NCBI GenBank assembly: GCA_937889855.1 | Contig: CALBYK010000289.1 | Coordinates: 1-42,348 of the forward strand | Direction: 5' to 3' | DNA from: an uncultured Prevotella sp. | GTDB taxonomy: Bacteria > Bacteroidota > Bacteroidia > Bacteroidales > Bacteroidaceae | DNA: 42,348 nt | Shown here: positions 27,249-35,572 of the stretch, piece after piece | Layout: the number at the start of each line of letters is the position of its first letter | How positions within the stretch are numbered: position 1 is the stretch's first letter | Program-made: the position numbers and the translations under genes | The notes under the pieces: generated by a model | What the model was told of the DNA's origin: nothing | The model's database searches: none | Seen by the model: the letters and a program-made list of their open reading frames with translations, nothing else

Positions 27249-29360
27249 ATGAAGACAAAAATCTTTACACTTGCGTTAGCGCTCGCAACATCATCCATTG
27301 CCAGCGCAATACCAGCTCAGCGTGGTATATGGCGCACCATGAGACTCGTGGACGGCACCGAGATTAAAGTGGAGCTTTGTGGTGACGAGTTCATGCATTT
27401 CTGGCAGGATGCCGACGGCAACAAGTACACTGTCAACACCGATAACCGACTGAAGGTGGCAGACATGGACCAGCTGCTCAAGCGTAGCATTGAGATGCGC
27501 GAGGCTGCCATGAACGTCAGCGGAGTGAATCCGATGAGAACCAAGTCGAAATCGGCACAGAAGTCAGCTTACATTGGCAACAAGCGATGCATCATCTTGC
27601 TCGTGCAGTTCTCCGACAAGAAATTCTCGATGGACGATCCGAAGGCCTTCTACAACCGCGTTGCAAACGAGAAGGGATTCAACGAGGGAAAATTCACGGG
27701 AAGCGTGTCCGACTACTTCAGCGCACAGAGCAACGGACAGTTCAACATAGACTTTGATGTTGTCGGACCATATACACTCGGTACTTACGCCAGCTACGGC
27801 GAGAACGTGAACGACGCCAACGGCAACCGCCTCTACGACAAGAATGCCCAGGGTATGATATCGGCTGCATGTCAGGCAGCTGTGCGCGACGGTGTCGACT
27901 TCACGCCTTACGACTGGGACGGCGACGGCAATGTAGAGATGGTGTACGTGCTTTATGCCGGCGAGGGCGAGGCTACCGGCGGCGGAGCCAGTACTGTATG
28001 GCCGCACAAGTCGGTGCTGCAGCCGGCTATCACGTGCGGAAGTGAGAAGGTATCTACCTATGCCTGCTCCAACGAGCTAAGCTCACCGACAAGTCTGGCA
28101 GGCCTCGGCACCATATGCCACGAGTTCTCACACTGCCTCGGCTATCCAGACGCCTACGACATCAAGTACAACGGTTTCTATGGAATGGGAACATGGGATC
28201 TCATGTGCTCAGGCAGCTACAACAACAACCAGTTCACGCCGGCAGGTTACACAGCCTACGAGAAATGGGTTGCAGGATGGATTGACCCCATAGAGCTGAA
28301 GGACAACGCCAGCTACTCACACATCGAGCCTGTAGCTGATGGCGGCGATGCCTATATATTCTACAATCCGGGCAACAAGGACGAGTATTATATCATTGAG
28401 AACCGACAGAAACAAGGTTGGGACAAATATCTCGCGGCTTCAGGAATTATAGTGAACCACATCACTTACGACCGTCAGGCATGGGATCTCAACATCCCGA
28501 ACACAAACTATGCGCCATACAATACATATGAGCGCATAACCATAATACCTGCCGACGGGTCAAAGAGCGACAACACTGAAAGTGGCGATCCTTGGGGCAA
28601 CATCTCCGCAAGAAGCACACTCTCTAACTCGACGTCGCCTGCCGACATCACCAACACCGAGAACAAGGACGGTTCCAAGTTCATGAACATTGCACTGACA
28701 AACATGGACACCACGGACGGTCTTGCCTCGTTCACATTCAAAAACTATAACATCAGCTCGTCGCAGGAAGGATATATAATACACGAGACTTTCGACAGAT
28801 GCCAGGGTACCGGCGGCAACGACGGCAAGTTCAAGCCAAGCTCATCGCTTGACAAAAACTTCGCTGTAGGAGCATTCAACCCCGACGTCAAGGGCTGGGA
28901 ATGTGGATACGTGATGGGAGCCAACCAGTGCGCGCGCATCGGACAGTACTCGGAGGACCAGTCGGCGCTCACATCTCCTGAGCTCACGCTCAACGGCGAG
29001 TCGAAGCTCACGTTCAAGGCAGCGCCTTACGGCTCTTACGACACAACGCTCAAGGTGACAGCCGACGGTGCCACACTCGGACAGACCGACTTCACCATGA
29101 CTCCTGATGAATGGACAGAGTTCTCCACAACCATCAAGGCAAACGGCAAGTTCCGCCTCACTTTCCAGGGCGGACTCCGCTGGTTCCTCGACGAGGTGAA
29201 CATCACCGAGCCTACATCAGGCATTGGCGGCATTAAGGACGGCAACGTGAAGCCAGCCTCAACACACGTCTACTCCATCGACGGCCGCTATCTCGGCAAC
29301 AGCCTTGACAAGCTTGGCAATGGACTGTATATCGTAAACGGCAAGAAGGTAGTGAAATAA
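27249..29360 (+). CDS. Secreted M6-family zinc metalloprotease with type IX sorting tail
   Basis: The 703-residue protein has a signal peptide (1-20), a propeptide-like region (about 24-105) and an M6 (immune inhibitor A-like) catalytic domain at about 110-400. The zinc motif is HEFSHCLGYPD (His291, Glu292, His295 and possibly Asp301), followed by the WDLMCSGSYN turn near 316-325. A beta-sandwich adhesive domain at about 500-655 follows, then a C-terminal tail YSIDGRYLGN to VNGKKVVK that resembles a type A T9SS signal. It should degrade proteins outside the cell. It lies 135 bases after the SusCD operon on the same strand, so it is probably part of the same locus. Confidence 0.9.
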   Translation: MKTKIFTLALALATSSIASAIPAQRGIWRTMRLVDGTEIKVELCGDEFMHFWQDADGNKYTVNTDNRLKVADMDQLLKRSIEMREAAMNVSGVNPMRTKSKSAQKSAYIGNKRCIILLVQFSDKKFSMDDPKAFYNRVANEKGFNEGKFTGSVSDYFSAQSNGQFNIDFDVVGPYTLGTYASYGENVNDANGNRLYDKNAQGMISAACQAAVRDGVDFTPYDWDGDGNVEMVYVLYAGEGEATGGGASTVWPHKSVLQPAITCGSEKVSTYACSNELSSPTSLAGLGTICHEFSHCLGYPDAYDIKYNGFYGMGTWDLMCSGSYNNNQFTPAGYTAYEKWVAGWIDPIELKDNASYSHIEPVADGGDAYIFYNPGNKDEYYIIENRQKQGWDKYLAASGIIVNHITYDRQAWDLNIPNTNYAPYNTYERITIIPADGSKSDNTESGDPWGNISARSTLSNSTSPADITNTENKDGSKFMNIALTNMDTTDGLASFTFKNYNISSSQEGYIIHETFDRCQGTGGNDGKFKPSSSLDKNFAVGAFNPDVKGWECGYVMGANQCARIGQYSEDQSALTSPELTLNGESKLTFKAAPYGSYDTTLKVTADGATLGQTDFTMTPDEWTEFSTTIKANGKFRLTFQGGLRWFLDEVNITEPTSGIGGIKDGNVKPASTHVYSIDGRYLGNSLDKLGNGLYIVNGKKVVK

Positions 29361-29386
29361 GCGGCTACCGAAATCGTCTCCACATT

Positions 29387-29420
29387 AGTGGGCATGGCAT
29401 TGTTGCCATGCCCACTTTTT
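29387..29420 (+). terminator. Rho-independent terminator of the M6 protease gene
   Basis: A perfect 13-bp stem (29387-29399 with 29404-29416) with a four-base loop is followed by a T-run. Confidence 0.93.
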
Positions 29421-29454
29421 GTTGACATATTGTCCAAAATAAGTAATGAATTGT

Positions 29455-29485
29455 TTTGCCCTTCGCTTTTTTTAGCGTATTTTTG
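29455..29485 (+). promoter_or_regulatory. Promoter of the acyl-CoA ligase-prfB operon
   Basis: TTTG (29455-29458), 19 bases, then TATTTTTG (29478-29485) is an exact consensus match, 51 bases before the ATG at 29537. Confidence 0.8.
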
Positions 29486-29536
29486 CACATTAATATTTAG
29501 GTTGCGACAAAAAGCCGCCTTAAAAAACAAGTCATT

Positions 29537-31345
29537 ATGCAAACAAGATGTCATCTTTCGGTTCTCGCCCTAAAGCAGGCAGAGAAATATGGAGAGCGCG
29601 AGGCCTTCACGTACAAGACCTTCGGAGGCTCCGCGTGGAAAACCATGAGCTACAGCCGTTTCGCTCTCCTGGTGAAGCAGGCAAGCAACGCCTTGCTCAA
29701 TCTTGGGGCAAAACCGCAGGAAACCATCGGCGTATTCTCACAGAACTCGATTGAGTATCTCGTCACCGACTTTGGCGCCTATGGCGTGCGCGTGACGTCG
29801 ATACCGTTCTATGCCACATCGTCTGAGCAACAGATACAATACATGATAAACGACGCGCAGATAAAGTTTCTCTTTGTCGGCGAGCAGGAGCAGTATGACA
29901 AGGCACACCGTGTGTTCGGCATGTGCCACTCGCTTGAGCGCATTGTCATTTTCGACCATTCTGTGCGCATCTCCACACACGACCCAGCAGCCCTCTACTT
30001 TGACGACTTCCTGAAGCTCGGCGAGGGTCTGCCGCGACAGAGTGAGGTGGAGCAACTCTACAATGAGGCAAACGACGACGACCTCTGTAATATTCTTTAC
30101 ACATCAGGCACGACAGGCGACTCCAAGGGCGTGATGTTGTCCTACGGACAGTATGCCGCCGCGCTGAAGGCCAATGACGAGGTTGTGCCGCTCAGGGAGA
30201 GCGACCGCGTCATACAGTTCCTGCCAATAACACACATCTTCGAGCGCGGATGGTCGTATCTGGCTTTCTCGGAGGGAGCACACATTATTATTAATACCGA
30301 CCCGCACGAAATTCAGCAGTCAATGCGCGAGACACATCCGACATGCATGTCGTCAGTGCCGCGATTCTGGGAGAAGGTGTATCAAGCCGTAAAGGACAAG
30401 ATTGACCGTTCCAGCGCCACCAAGCAGAATCTTTTCCGCCATGCCCTCGAGGTGGGACGCCGCTACAACATCGACTGCAAGAGCCGCTGCAAGCGCCCGT
30501 CGTTGATGCTCGCCATGGAGTACAAGCTCATGGACAAGATGATTCTGCGGCTCGTGCGCAAGCAGATAGGTCTGGAGAATGCCAACATATTCCCCACGGC
30601 CGGAGCAACCGTGTCGCCCGAGGTGGAACGGTTTGTACATTCGGTTGGCATAAACATGATTGTGGGCTACGGCTTGACGGAGAGTCTTGCCACCGTGTCG
30701 TGCGACCGTGCTGACATGCCTTTCACAATAGGTTCTGTTGGACGTCCCATCAACGGTCTCCAGGTGAAGATTGGCGAGAACAACGAGATACTGCTAAAGG
30801 GGCCGACCATCACCAAGGGCTACTACCGTCGGGATGCCGTGAACAAGGAGGCATTCACTGCCGACGGGTTCTTCCACACAGGAGACGCAGGATACCTGAA
30901 AGACGGCGAACTGTTCCTCACCGACCGCATTAAGGATCTTTTCAAAACCTCGAACGGCAAGTATATCGCCCCGCAAATGGTGGAGTCGCTACTGCTTGTC
31001 GACAAGTTCATTGACCAGGTGGCTGTAATAGCCAACGAGCGCAAGTTCGTGTCGGCGCTCATCGTACCCGAGTTCCGCCTTGTCGAGGAGTGGGCTAAAG
31101 ACCACGGCATCGCGTTTGAGAGCCGCGAGGACTTGTGCAAAGACCCCAAGGTGAACAAGATGATGATGGAGCGCATACAGACGCTTCAGCAGCAGCTCGC
31201 GCACTACGAGCAGATAAAGCGCTTCACGCTCATCGCCCACCACTTCTCGATGGAGTCGGGAGAGTTGACCAATACGCTGAAGATACGACGGCCCGTCATA
31301 TACAAGAACTTCAAGGAAGTAATTGACCGAATGTACGAAGACTAA
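29537..31345 (+). CDS. Long-chain fatty-acid--CoA ligase (AMP-forming)
   Basis: The 602-residue protein belongs to the AMP-binding superfamily. The P-loop-like motif YTSGTTGDSKGVMLSY lies near 188-203. GYGLTES, the TGDAGYLKDGELFLTDRIKD segment and TSNGKYIAPQMVE complete the adenylation and hinge motifs. It activates fatty acids to acyl-CoA through an acyl-adenylate, in the cytoplasm or at the inner membrane. prfB starts 14 bases downstream, so the two are co-transcribed. Chain-length specificity cannot be read here. Confidence 0.93.
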   Translation: MQTRCHLSVLALKQAEKYGEREAFTYKTFGGSAWKTMSYSRFALLVKQASNALLNLGAKPQETIGVFSQNSIEYLVTDFGAYGVRVTSIPFYATSSEQQIQYMINDAQIKFLFVGEQEQYDKAHRVFGMCHSLERIVIFDHSVRISTHDPAALYFDDFLKLGEGLPRQSEVEQLYNEANDDDLCNILYTSGTTGDSKGVMLSYGQYAAALKANDEVVPLRESDRVIQFLPITHIFERGWSYLAFSEGAHIIINTDPHEIQQSMRETHPTCMSSVPRFWEKVYQAVKDKIDRSSATKQNLFRHALEVGRRYNIDCKSRCKRPSLMLAMEYKLMDKMILRLVRKQIGLENANIFPTAGATVSPEVERFVHSVGINMIVGYGLTESLATVSCDRADMPFTIGSVGRPINGLQVKIGENNEILLKGPTITKGYYRRDAVNKEAFTADGFFHTGDAGYLKDGELFLTDRIKDLFKTSNGKYIAPQMVESLLLVDKFIDQVAVIANERKFVSALIVPEFRLVEEWAKDHGIAFESREDLCKDPKVNKMMMERIQTLQQQLAHYEQIKRFTLIAHHFSMESGELTNTLKIRRPVIYKNFKEVIDRMYED

Positions 31346-31359
31346 AAGAACAAAAGATA

Positions 31360-32478
31360 ATGATAACAGCCGACCAATTGAAAGATGTGCTTGAGCGCGC
31401 TGACGCCATCAACCACTATCTGAATATCGACCAGAAAAAAGTGGAATACGAGGAAGAGCAACTCCGCACACAGGCTCCCGACTTCTGGGACGATCCCAAA
31501 CGTGCCGAGGAGCAGATGAAGAAAGTAAAGGGCATCGAAAAGTGGATCAAGGGCTACGAGCAGGTGCGACGTCTCGCTGATGAGCTACAGCTTGCCTTCG
31601 ACTATCACAAGGAAGAACTCGTCAGCGAGGAGGAGGTTGACGCTGACTACGCCGCCGCCATCAAAGCCATCGAGGACCTTGAGTTGAAGAATATGCTCCG
31701 CCAGAAAGAAGACCCGATGGATTGTGTCCTGAAAATCAACTCAGGTGCCGGCGGCACGGAGAGTCAGGACTGGGCACAGATGCTGATGCGCATGTACATG
31801 CGGTGGGCAGAGGCACACGGCCACAAGGTGACAATAAGCAACATCCAAGAGGGCGACGAGGCAGGAATAAAGAGTGTCACGATGGAAATAGAGGGAGGTG
31901 AGTATGCCTACGGATACCTGAAAAGCGAGAACGGAGTGCATCGCCTTGTGCGCGTGTCGCCATTCAACGCTCAGGGAAAGCGCATGACGTCATTTGCCTC
32001 AGTGTTCGTTTCTCCGCTTGTCGACGACACCATTGAGGTGTATGTCGACCCGTCGAAGGTGAGCTGGGACCTCTTCCGCTCGGGCGGAGCCGGAGGCCAG
32101 AACGTGAACAAGGTGGAGACAGGCGTGCGCCTGCGCTACCAGTATACCGATCCCGACACTGGGGAGGAAGAGGAAATACTCATCGAGAACACCGAGAGCC
32201 GCAAACAGCTCGAGAACCGCAATAACGCCATGCGTCTTCTCAAGTCGCAGCTCTACGACCGTGCAATGAAGAAGCGCCTTGAGGCGCAGGCCAAGATTGA
32301 GGCTGGCAAGAAGAAGATAGAGTGGGGCAGCCAGATACGCTCCTATGTGTTCGACGACCGTCGCGTGAAGGACCACCGCACCGGCTACCAGACTGCCGAT
32401 GTGGACGGCGTGATGGACGGCAAGATTGACGGCTTCATCAAGGCCTACCTCATGGAGTTTCCTACGGTGGACGAATAG
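31360..32478 (+). CDS. prfB: Peptide chain release factor 2
   Basis: The 372-residue RF2 has the stop-codon-recognition motif SPF at 200-202 (RF1 would have PxT) and the catalytic GGQ at 245-247. It releases the nascent peptide at UGA and UAA. The whole protein is in one frame: the region matching the E. coli frameshift site reads TAT CTG AAT ATC, with no CTTTGA slip sequence. There is therefore no programmed frameshift autoregulation here. It is followed by a microprotein and a CYTH gene on the same strand. Confidence 0.97.
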   Translation: MITADQLKDVLERADAINHYLNIDQKKVEYEEEQLRTQAPDFWDDPKRAEEQMKKVKGIEKWIKGYEQVRRLADELQLAFDYHKEELVSEEEVDADYAAAIKAIEDLELKNMLRQKEDPMDCVLKINSGAGGTESQDWAQMLMRMYMRWAEAHGHKVTISNIQEGDEAGIKSVTMEIEGGEYAYGYLKSENGVHRLVRVSPFNAQGKRMTSFASVFVSPLVDDTIEVYVDPSKVSWDLFRSGGAGGQNVNKVETGVRLRYQYTDPDTGEEEEILIENTESRKQLENRNNAMRLLKSQLYDRAMKKRLEAQAKIEAGKKKIEWGSQIRSYVFDDRRVKDHRTGYQTADVDGVMDGKIDGFIKAYLMEFPTVDE

Positions 32479-32518
32479 TACAAATGTATAACTGAGAAAC
32501 TTTTAAATTTTAATAACT

Positions 32519-32659
32519 ATGAGCCAGAACAGTAAAATAAAGCGTGAGAATTATGCCAAGCGCCAGGAAGAGGAAGGCAAGAATGTCGTGAAATGGATAA
32601 TCATCGGACTATTGGTTCTTGGCGTGGCATTCGCCATATGGACAACCACACAGGTTTAG
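32519..32659 (+). CDS. 46-residue single-pass membrane microprotein
   Basis: This short frame encodes a basic, charged N-terminal half (MSQNSKIKRENYAKRQEEEG) and one transmembrane helix at about 24-42 (VVKWIIIGLLVLGVAFAIW), then a short tail. The pattern is that of a real small membrane protein with a cytoplasmic N-terminus. It fits neatly between prfB (40 bases) and the CYTH gene (18 bases) in the same operon. I do not recognise a named family. Function unknown. Confidence 0.75.
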   Translation: MSQNSKIKRENYAKRQEEEGKNVVKWIIIGLLVLGVAFAIWTTTQV

Positions 32660-32677
32660 CCACAAAATACAATTATA

Positions 32678-33163
32678 ATGAGTGGATTAGAAATTGAACG
32701 TAAGTTCCTTATAAAGAAAGGCGGCTCCTGGAAGGAGACCGCCTTTTCTTCAAGCCACATCAAGCAGGGTTACATGCCTTGCGAGACGGCTACTGTGAGA
32801 GTGCGCACACGCGACGACCGTTCTTGGCTGACAATAAAGAGCCACAGCGACCGTACGGGAGTGTCGCGCTATGAATTTGAAAAGGAGATAACGGGCGACG
32901 AGGCCAGACATCTTTTCGAGCTTTGCCGTGGCGGAGTAATAGACAAACAACGTTGGCTTGTCAAGAGCCCCGACGGACAGCACACGTTCGAGGTGGACGA
33001 ATTCTTCGGCGACAACGACGGACTTGTCATTGCCGAGGTGGAACTTGGCTCAGAAGACGAGCCTTACGCCAAGCCCGACTTTATCGGCGACGAGGTCACT
33101 GGCGACCGCCGTTACTACAATTCACAGTTGCTTGTCAATCCATACAAGAACTGGGGAAAATAA
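32678..33163 (+). CDS. CYTH-domain (TTM-type) protein, probable inorganic triphosphatase
   Basis: The 161-residue protein begins with the CYTH signature ExExK (LEIERKFL, residues 5-9). It continues with alternating charged strands VRVRTRD, LTIKSH, YEFEKEI, FEVDEFFGDNDGLVIAEVEL that form the triphosphate tunnel. Small bacterial members of this length usually hydrolyse tripolyphosphate with Mg or Mn. Adenylate cyclase activity is known for some relatives but is less likely. It is last in the acyl-CoA ligase operon. Confidence 0.9.
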   Translation: MSGLEIERKFLIKKGGSWKETAFSSSHIKQGYMPCETATVRVRTRDDRSWLTIKSHSDRTGVSRYEFEKEITGDEARHLFELCRGGVIDKQRWLVKSPDGQHTFEVDEFFGDNDGLVIAEVELGSEDEPYAKPDFIGDEVTGDRRYYNSQLLVNPYKNWGK

Positions 33164-33187
33164 CTACAATGACAATAGAAAACTTCC

Positions 33188-33248
33188 AAGCCATGCCGCA
33201 CAAATGACGCAACCTTATAGATTCGTGACGTGTGGCATGGCTTCGTCT
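33188..33248. terminator. Bidirectional terminator between convergent genes
   Basis: A 14-bp stem (33188-33201 with 33230-33243, one wobble) with a 28-base loop is followed by CGTCTTTT on the plus strand and by a short TTTT-containing stretch on the minus strand. It serves the CYTH gene and the DUF4369 lipoprotein gene. Confidence 0.75.
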
Positions 33249-33249
33249 T

Positions 33250-34428
33250 TTACAGTAAGGCCTTTATTTCCGCGTCAATGTCCTTAACCTGCGTGTCACG
33301 CTTCACTACATTGCAGTTCTTGTCAAGCAGGAAGAACGTAGGTATTTGCTGTACGTTATATAGCTGGAGCACCTGCTGGGTACTGTCGTCCACACGGGTG
33401 CAAATCCATGGCAACTCCGCAGTCTGGGTCTTCCAGAAGTGTTCGTCACCATCCACCGATACCTGGTATATATCGAAACCGGCTGCATGATATTTGTTGT
33501 ATAACTCACGAAGCATCATGATACGCTGCAGTGACTTGTCACTGGCAAATATATGGAAGTCAAGCATCACCACCTTTCCGGCAAGCGACGACAAAGGACG
33601 TTTCACACCGTGATTGTCGGTGAGGGTGAAGTCGATAATCCCAGTTGCGTTAATCTTCGACGCGTCTATAGCCTGTGCCGCCTTGCGGCTCTGAGCGAGG
33701 CGCACGTCCTTCATGCCTTCTATGGCGATGTTGTGGAGGTTTTCACCTCGCTCCTCGTTAGGATAGAACGTGTCCCAGCTTGTGGCAACAGCGGCGAACA
33801 CCTTCACGTCGCTCTCCGATGAGCGTGGGTTGAAGATGAGTGTAGGCTGCCCGCCTACGCTGATGGTCTGGAACAGGGCGAAGTACGACGACGCCTTCAT
33901 CGGCTCCTTGAAGATGTAGTGCAGCTTGACAATCTGCTTGTAGCTCTCCACCACGCTGCTGATGCTGTCGCTCACGGCGTCGGCGCCGAGCTGCTGGCTC
34001 CGCGCTATCATGCTCACTTGGGCCTGCAGCTGCATCTGCATGACGGCAAGCTCCTTTATGCGCTGGCAGTCGTCGGAGCCTTTGACTTCATACTGCGACG
34101 CCATACTCGGATAGGTGGCCTTAACGCTTATGGCCTCTGTGGAGTCAATGGCGATGTTGATAATCTGTCCGGCGATGCGCAGACGGTAGAAGTCGGGGGC
34201 TGTGGGTGCATTGCCGTCGAACGAGAACGAACCGTCGGCGGACAATTTTACAGAGTCGACTTTTACCGGGCCATTCAGACTCATGTTCTCAAAATAGAGT
34301 GTTGAATCAGCGGCATTCTCAATAGTGCCGCTGACATGGAATTTGCGTTCGTTGCATGATGACGCGCAGATTATGGACAAGACTGCGAGAGTCATTGCCA
34401 AGAGCTTTCTTATTAACTTTAGATTCAT
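33250..34428 (-). CDS. DUF4369 plus thioredoxin-fold lipoprotein lacking the redox CxxC
   Basis: Started at MNLKLIRKLL (ATG 34428) the product has 392 residues. An upstream in-frame extension of 51 residues runs across the promoter region. It has lipobox ASSC (Cys25), a DUF4369 domain at about 28-125, a helical linker and an AhpC/TSA-like thioredoxin fold at about 260-392 with the cis-Pro segment QIPTFFLLD. Where TlpA or ResA has WCxxC, this protein reads ASDKS (295-299), so both redox cysteines are replaced by serine. It is probably not an oxidoreductase. It may act as a binding or scaffold protein in the periplasm. The gene is monocistronic. Confidence 0.85.
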   Translation of the reverse strand: MNLKLIRKLLAMTLAVLSIICASSCNERKFHVSGTIENAADSTLYFENMSLNGPVKVDSVKLSADGSFSFDGNAPTAPDFYRLRIAGQIINIAIDSTEAISVKATYPSMASQYEVKGSDDCQRIKELAVMQMQLQAQVSMIARSQQLGADAVSDSISSVVESYKQIVKLHYIFKEPMKASSYFALFQTISVGGQPTLIFNPRSSESDVKVFAAVATSWDTFYPNEERGENLHNIAIEGMKDVRLAQSRKAAQAIDASKINATGIIDFTLTDNHGVKRPLSSLAGKVVMLDFHIFASDKSLQRIMMLRELYNKYHAAGFDIYQVSVDGDEHFWKTQTAELPWICTRVDDSTQQVLQLYNVQQIPTFFLLDKNCNVVKRDTQVKDIDAEIKALL

Positions 34429-34481
34429 GATGTTTTTATTATATTCGTTTCGGTTCTTCCTCGATTTTCTATTTTGACTTG

Positions 34482-34489
34482 CAAACTTA
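34482..34489 (-). promoter_or_regulatory. Predicted -7 element of the DUF4369 lipoprotein gene
   Basis: The minus strand reads TAAGTTTG, matching TAnnTTTG, 53 bases before the ATG. The -33 region has only a weak match. Confidence 0.45.
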
Positions 34490-34510
34490 CACATTTTTAT
34501 CCGTAATTCC

Positions 34511-34541
34511 TTGTTATTCTCACAAAATAATGCTACTTTAG
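34511..34541 (+). promoter_or_regulatory. Possible promoter of the PD-(D/E)XK gene
   Basis: TTG (34511-34513), 20 bases, then TACTTTAG (34534-34541), one mismatch from TAnnTTTG, 33 bases before the ATG at 34575. Confidence 0.4.
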
Positions 34542-34574
34542 CAGTCAGAATTACACACCTATTAAAGTATAGCA

Positions 34575-35513
34575 ATGTCAAGATACATCAACCCATTCAC
34601 AGATTGGGGCTTTAAGCGCCTCTTCGGTCAGGAGTTCAGCAAGGATTTACTCATAAGTTTCTTGAACGATCTGCTGATGGGTGAGTTGCATGTCGATAAT
34701 GTCACTTTCAGGGACAAAGAGCAATTGGCACCCACCAGAGACCAACGCGGTATAATATACGATGTGTATTGTGAGGCCGACAACGGCAAGCGCTTCATTG
34801 TTGAGATGCAAAACAAATGGCAGCCGAACTTCTTAGACCGTTCAATATGCTATGCATGCCGCAGTATTCTCGAACAGGTTGACAAAAGCAAGAAAGAGAA
34901 GGAGGATGCTTACAAGTTCCTGCCAGTTTACACTGTCTGCTTTATGAATTACAATCCAAAGACAGAAGGTCTTGACAAGTTCAGAACAGATATAATACTT
35001 GCAGATAAGGACACTATGGAGCGGGCTTCCGACAAGCTTCGTTTCATATATTTGGTATTGCCTCTTTTTAAGAAAAAAGAGGATGAGTGTGAGTCGGATT
35101 TCGAAAAATGGATTTATGTTTTGAAGCATATGGAAGCATTGAGCAGGATGCCGTTTACGGCGCAGAAGGAGATATTCAAGAAATTGGAGGAATATGCCGA
35201 CAGTCATAGACTGAATAAAAAAGAATGGGAAGCTTATGAAAACAGTCTTTGGATAGCCCGTGACAACATGGCATGTATGGCTGCCGCTGAACGTGAGGCA
35301 CGCGAGAAGGGAATGAAGGAAGGACGCGAGGAAGGACTTCGTCAAGGCATGGCACAAGGCATGGCACAAGGCATGGCACAAGGCATGGCACAAGGCATGG
35401 ATGATGCTAAGAAATCAAATGCCAAGCGCTTCCTTGCAATGGGGCTTTCGCCTGAACAAGTGTCGGAAGGGACACAACTTCCTTTGGACGAAGTGTTGAA
35501 ATTGTTGCAATAA
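34575..35513 (+). CDS. Rpn/PD-(D/E)XK nuclease family putative transposase
   Basis: The 312-residue protein opens with the family-typical INPFTDWGFKRLFGQE. It has the PD-(D/E)XK core: IIYDVYCEADNGKRFIVEMQNKW, where Asp and the ExQ motif form the metal site. Rpn proteins are DNA endonucleases that promote RecA-independent recombination, and are usually annotated as transposases although mobility is unproven. The C-terminal third is charged and helical and contains four tandem GMAQ units encoded by a 12-bp repeat. Its codons are more AT-rich than those of neighbouring genes, which suggests acquisition. No terminal inverted repeats are visible. Confidence 0.9.
   Translation: MSRYINPFTDWGFKRLFGQEFSKDLLISFLNDLLMGELHVDNVTFRDKEQLAPTRDQRGIIYDVYCEADNGKRFIVEMQNKWQPNFLDRSICYACRSILEQVDKSKKEKEDAYKFLPVYTVCFMNYNPKTEGLDKFRTDIILADKDTMERASDKLRFIYLVLPLFKKKEDECESDFEKWIYVLKHMEALSRMPFTAQKEIFKKLEEYADSHRLNKKEWEAYENSLWIARDNMACMAAAEREAREKGMKEGREEGLRQGMAQGMAQGMAQGMAQGMDDAKKSNAKRFLAMGLSPEQVSEGTQLPLDEVLKLLQ
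35346..35400 (+). repeat. Four-copy 12-bp tandem repeat inside the PD-(D/E)XK gene
   Basis: GGCATGGCACAA occurs four times without change (35346-35393), then a seven-base partial copy. Each unit encodes Gly-Met-Ala-Gln in frame. Because 12 is a multiple of three, copy-number change would lengthen or shorten the protein without a frameshift. Confidence 0.97.
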
Positions 35514-35572
35514 AGATAATGATTGAGCGCATTTCAGTGGCTTCATTAATATCCCGGATGGCACTTAAAATA

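Noticed and set aside
31360..31480. Programmed frameshift in prfB
   Set aside because: The gene is open in a single frame and the CTTTGA slip site is absent.
35340..35400. CRISPR-like repeats
   Set aside because: The units are 12 bp, directly abutting with no spacers, and are in frame within a coding region.
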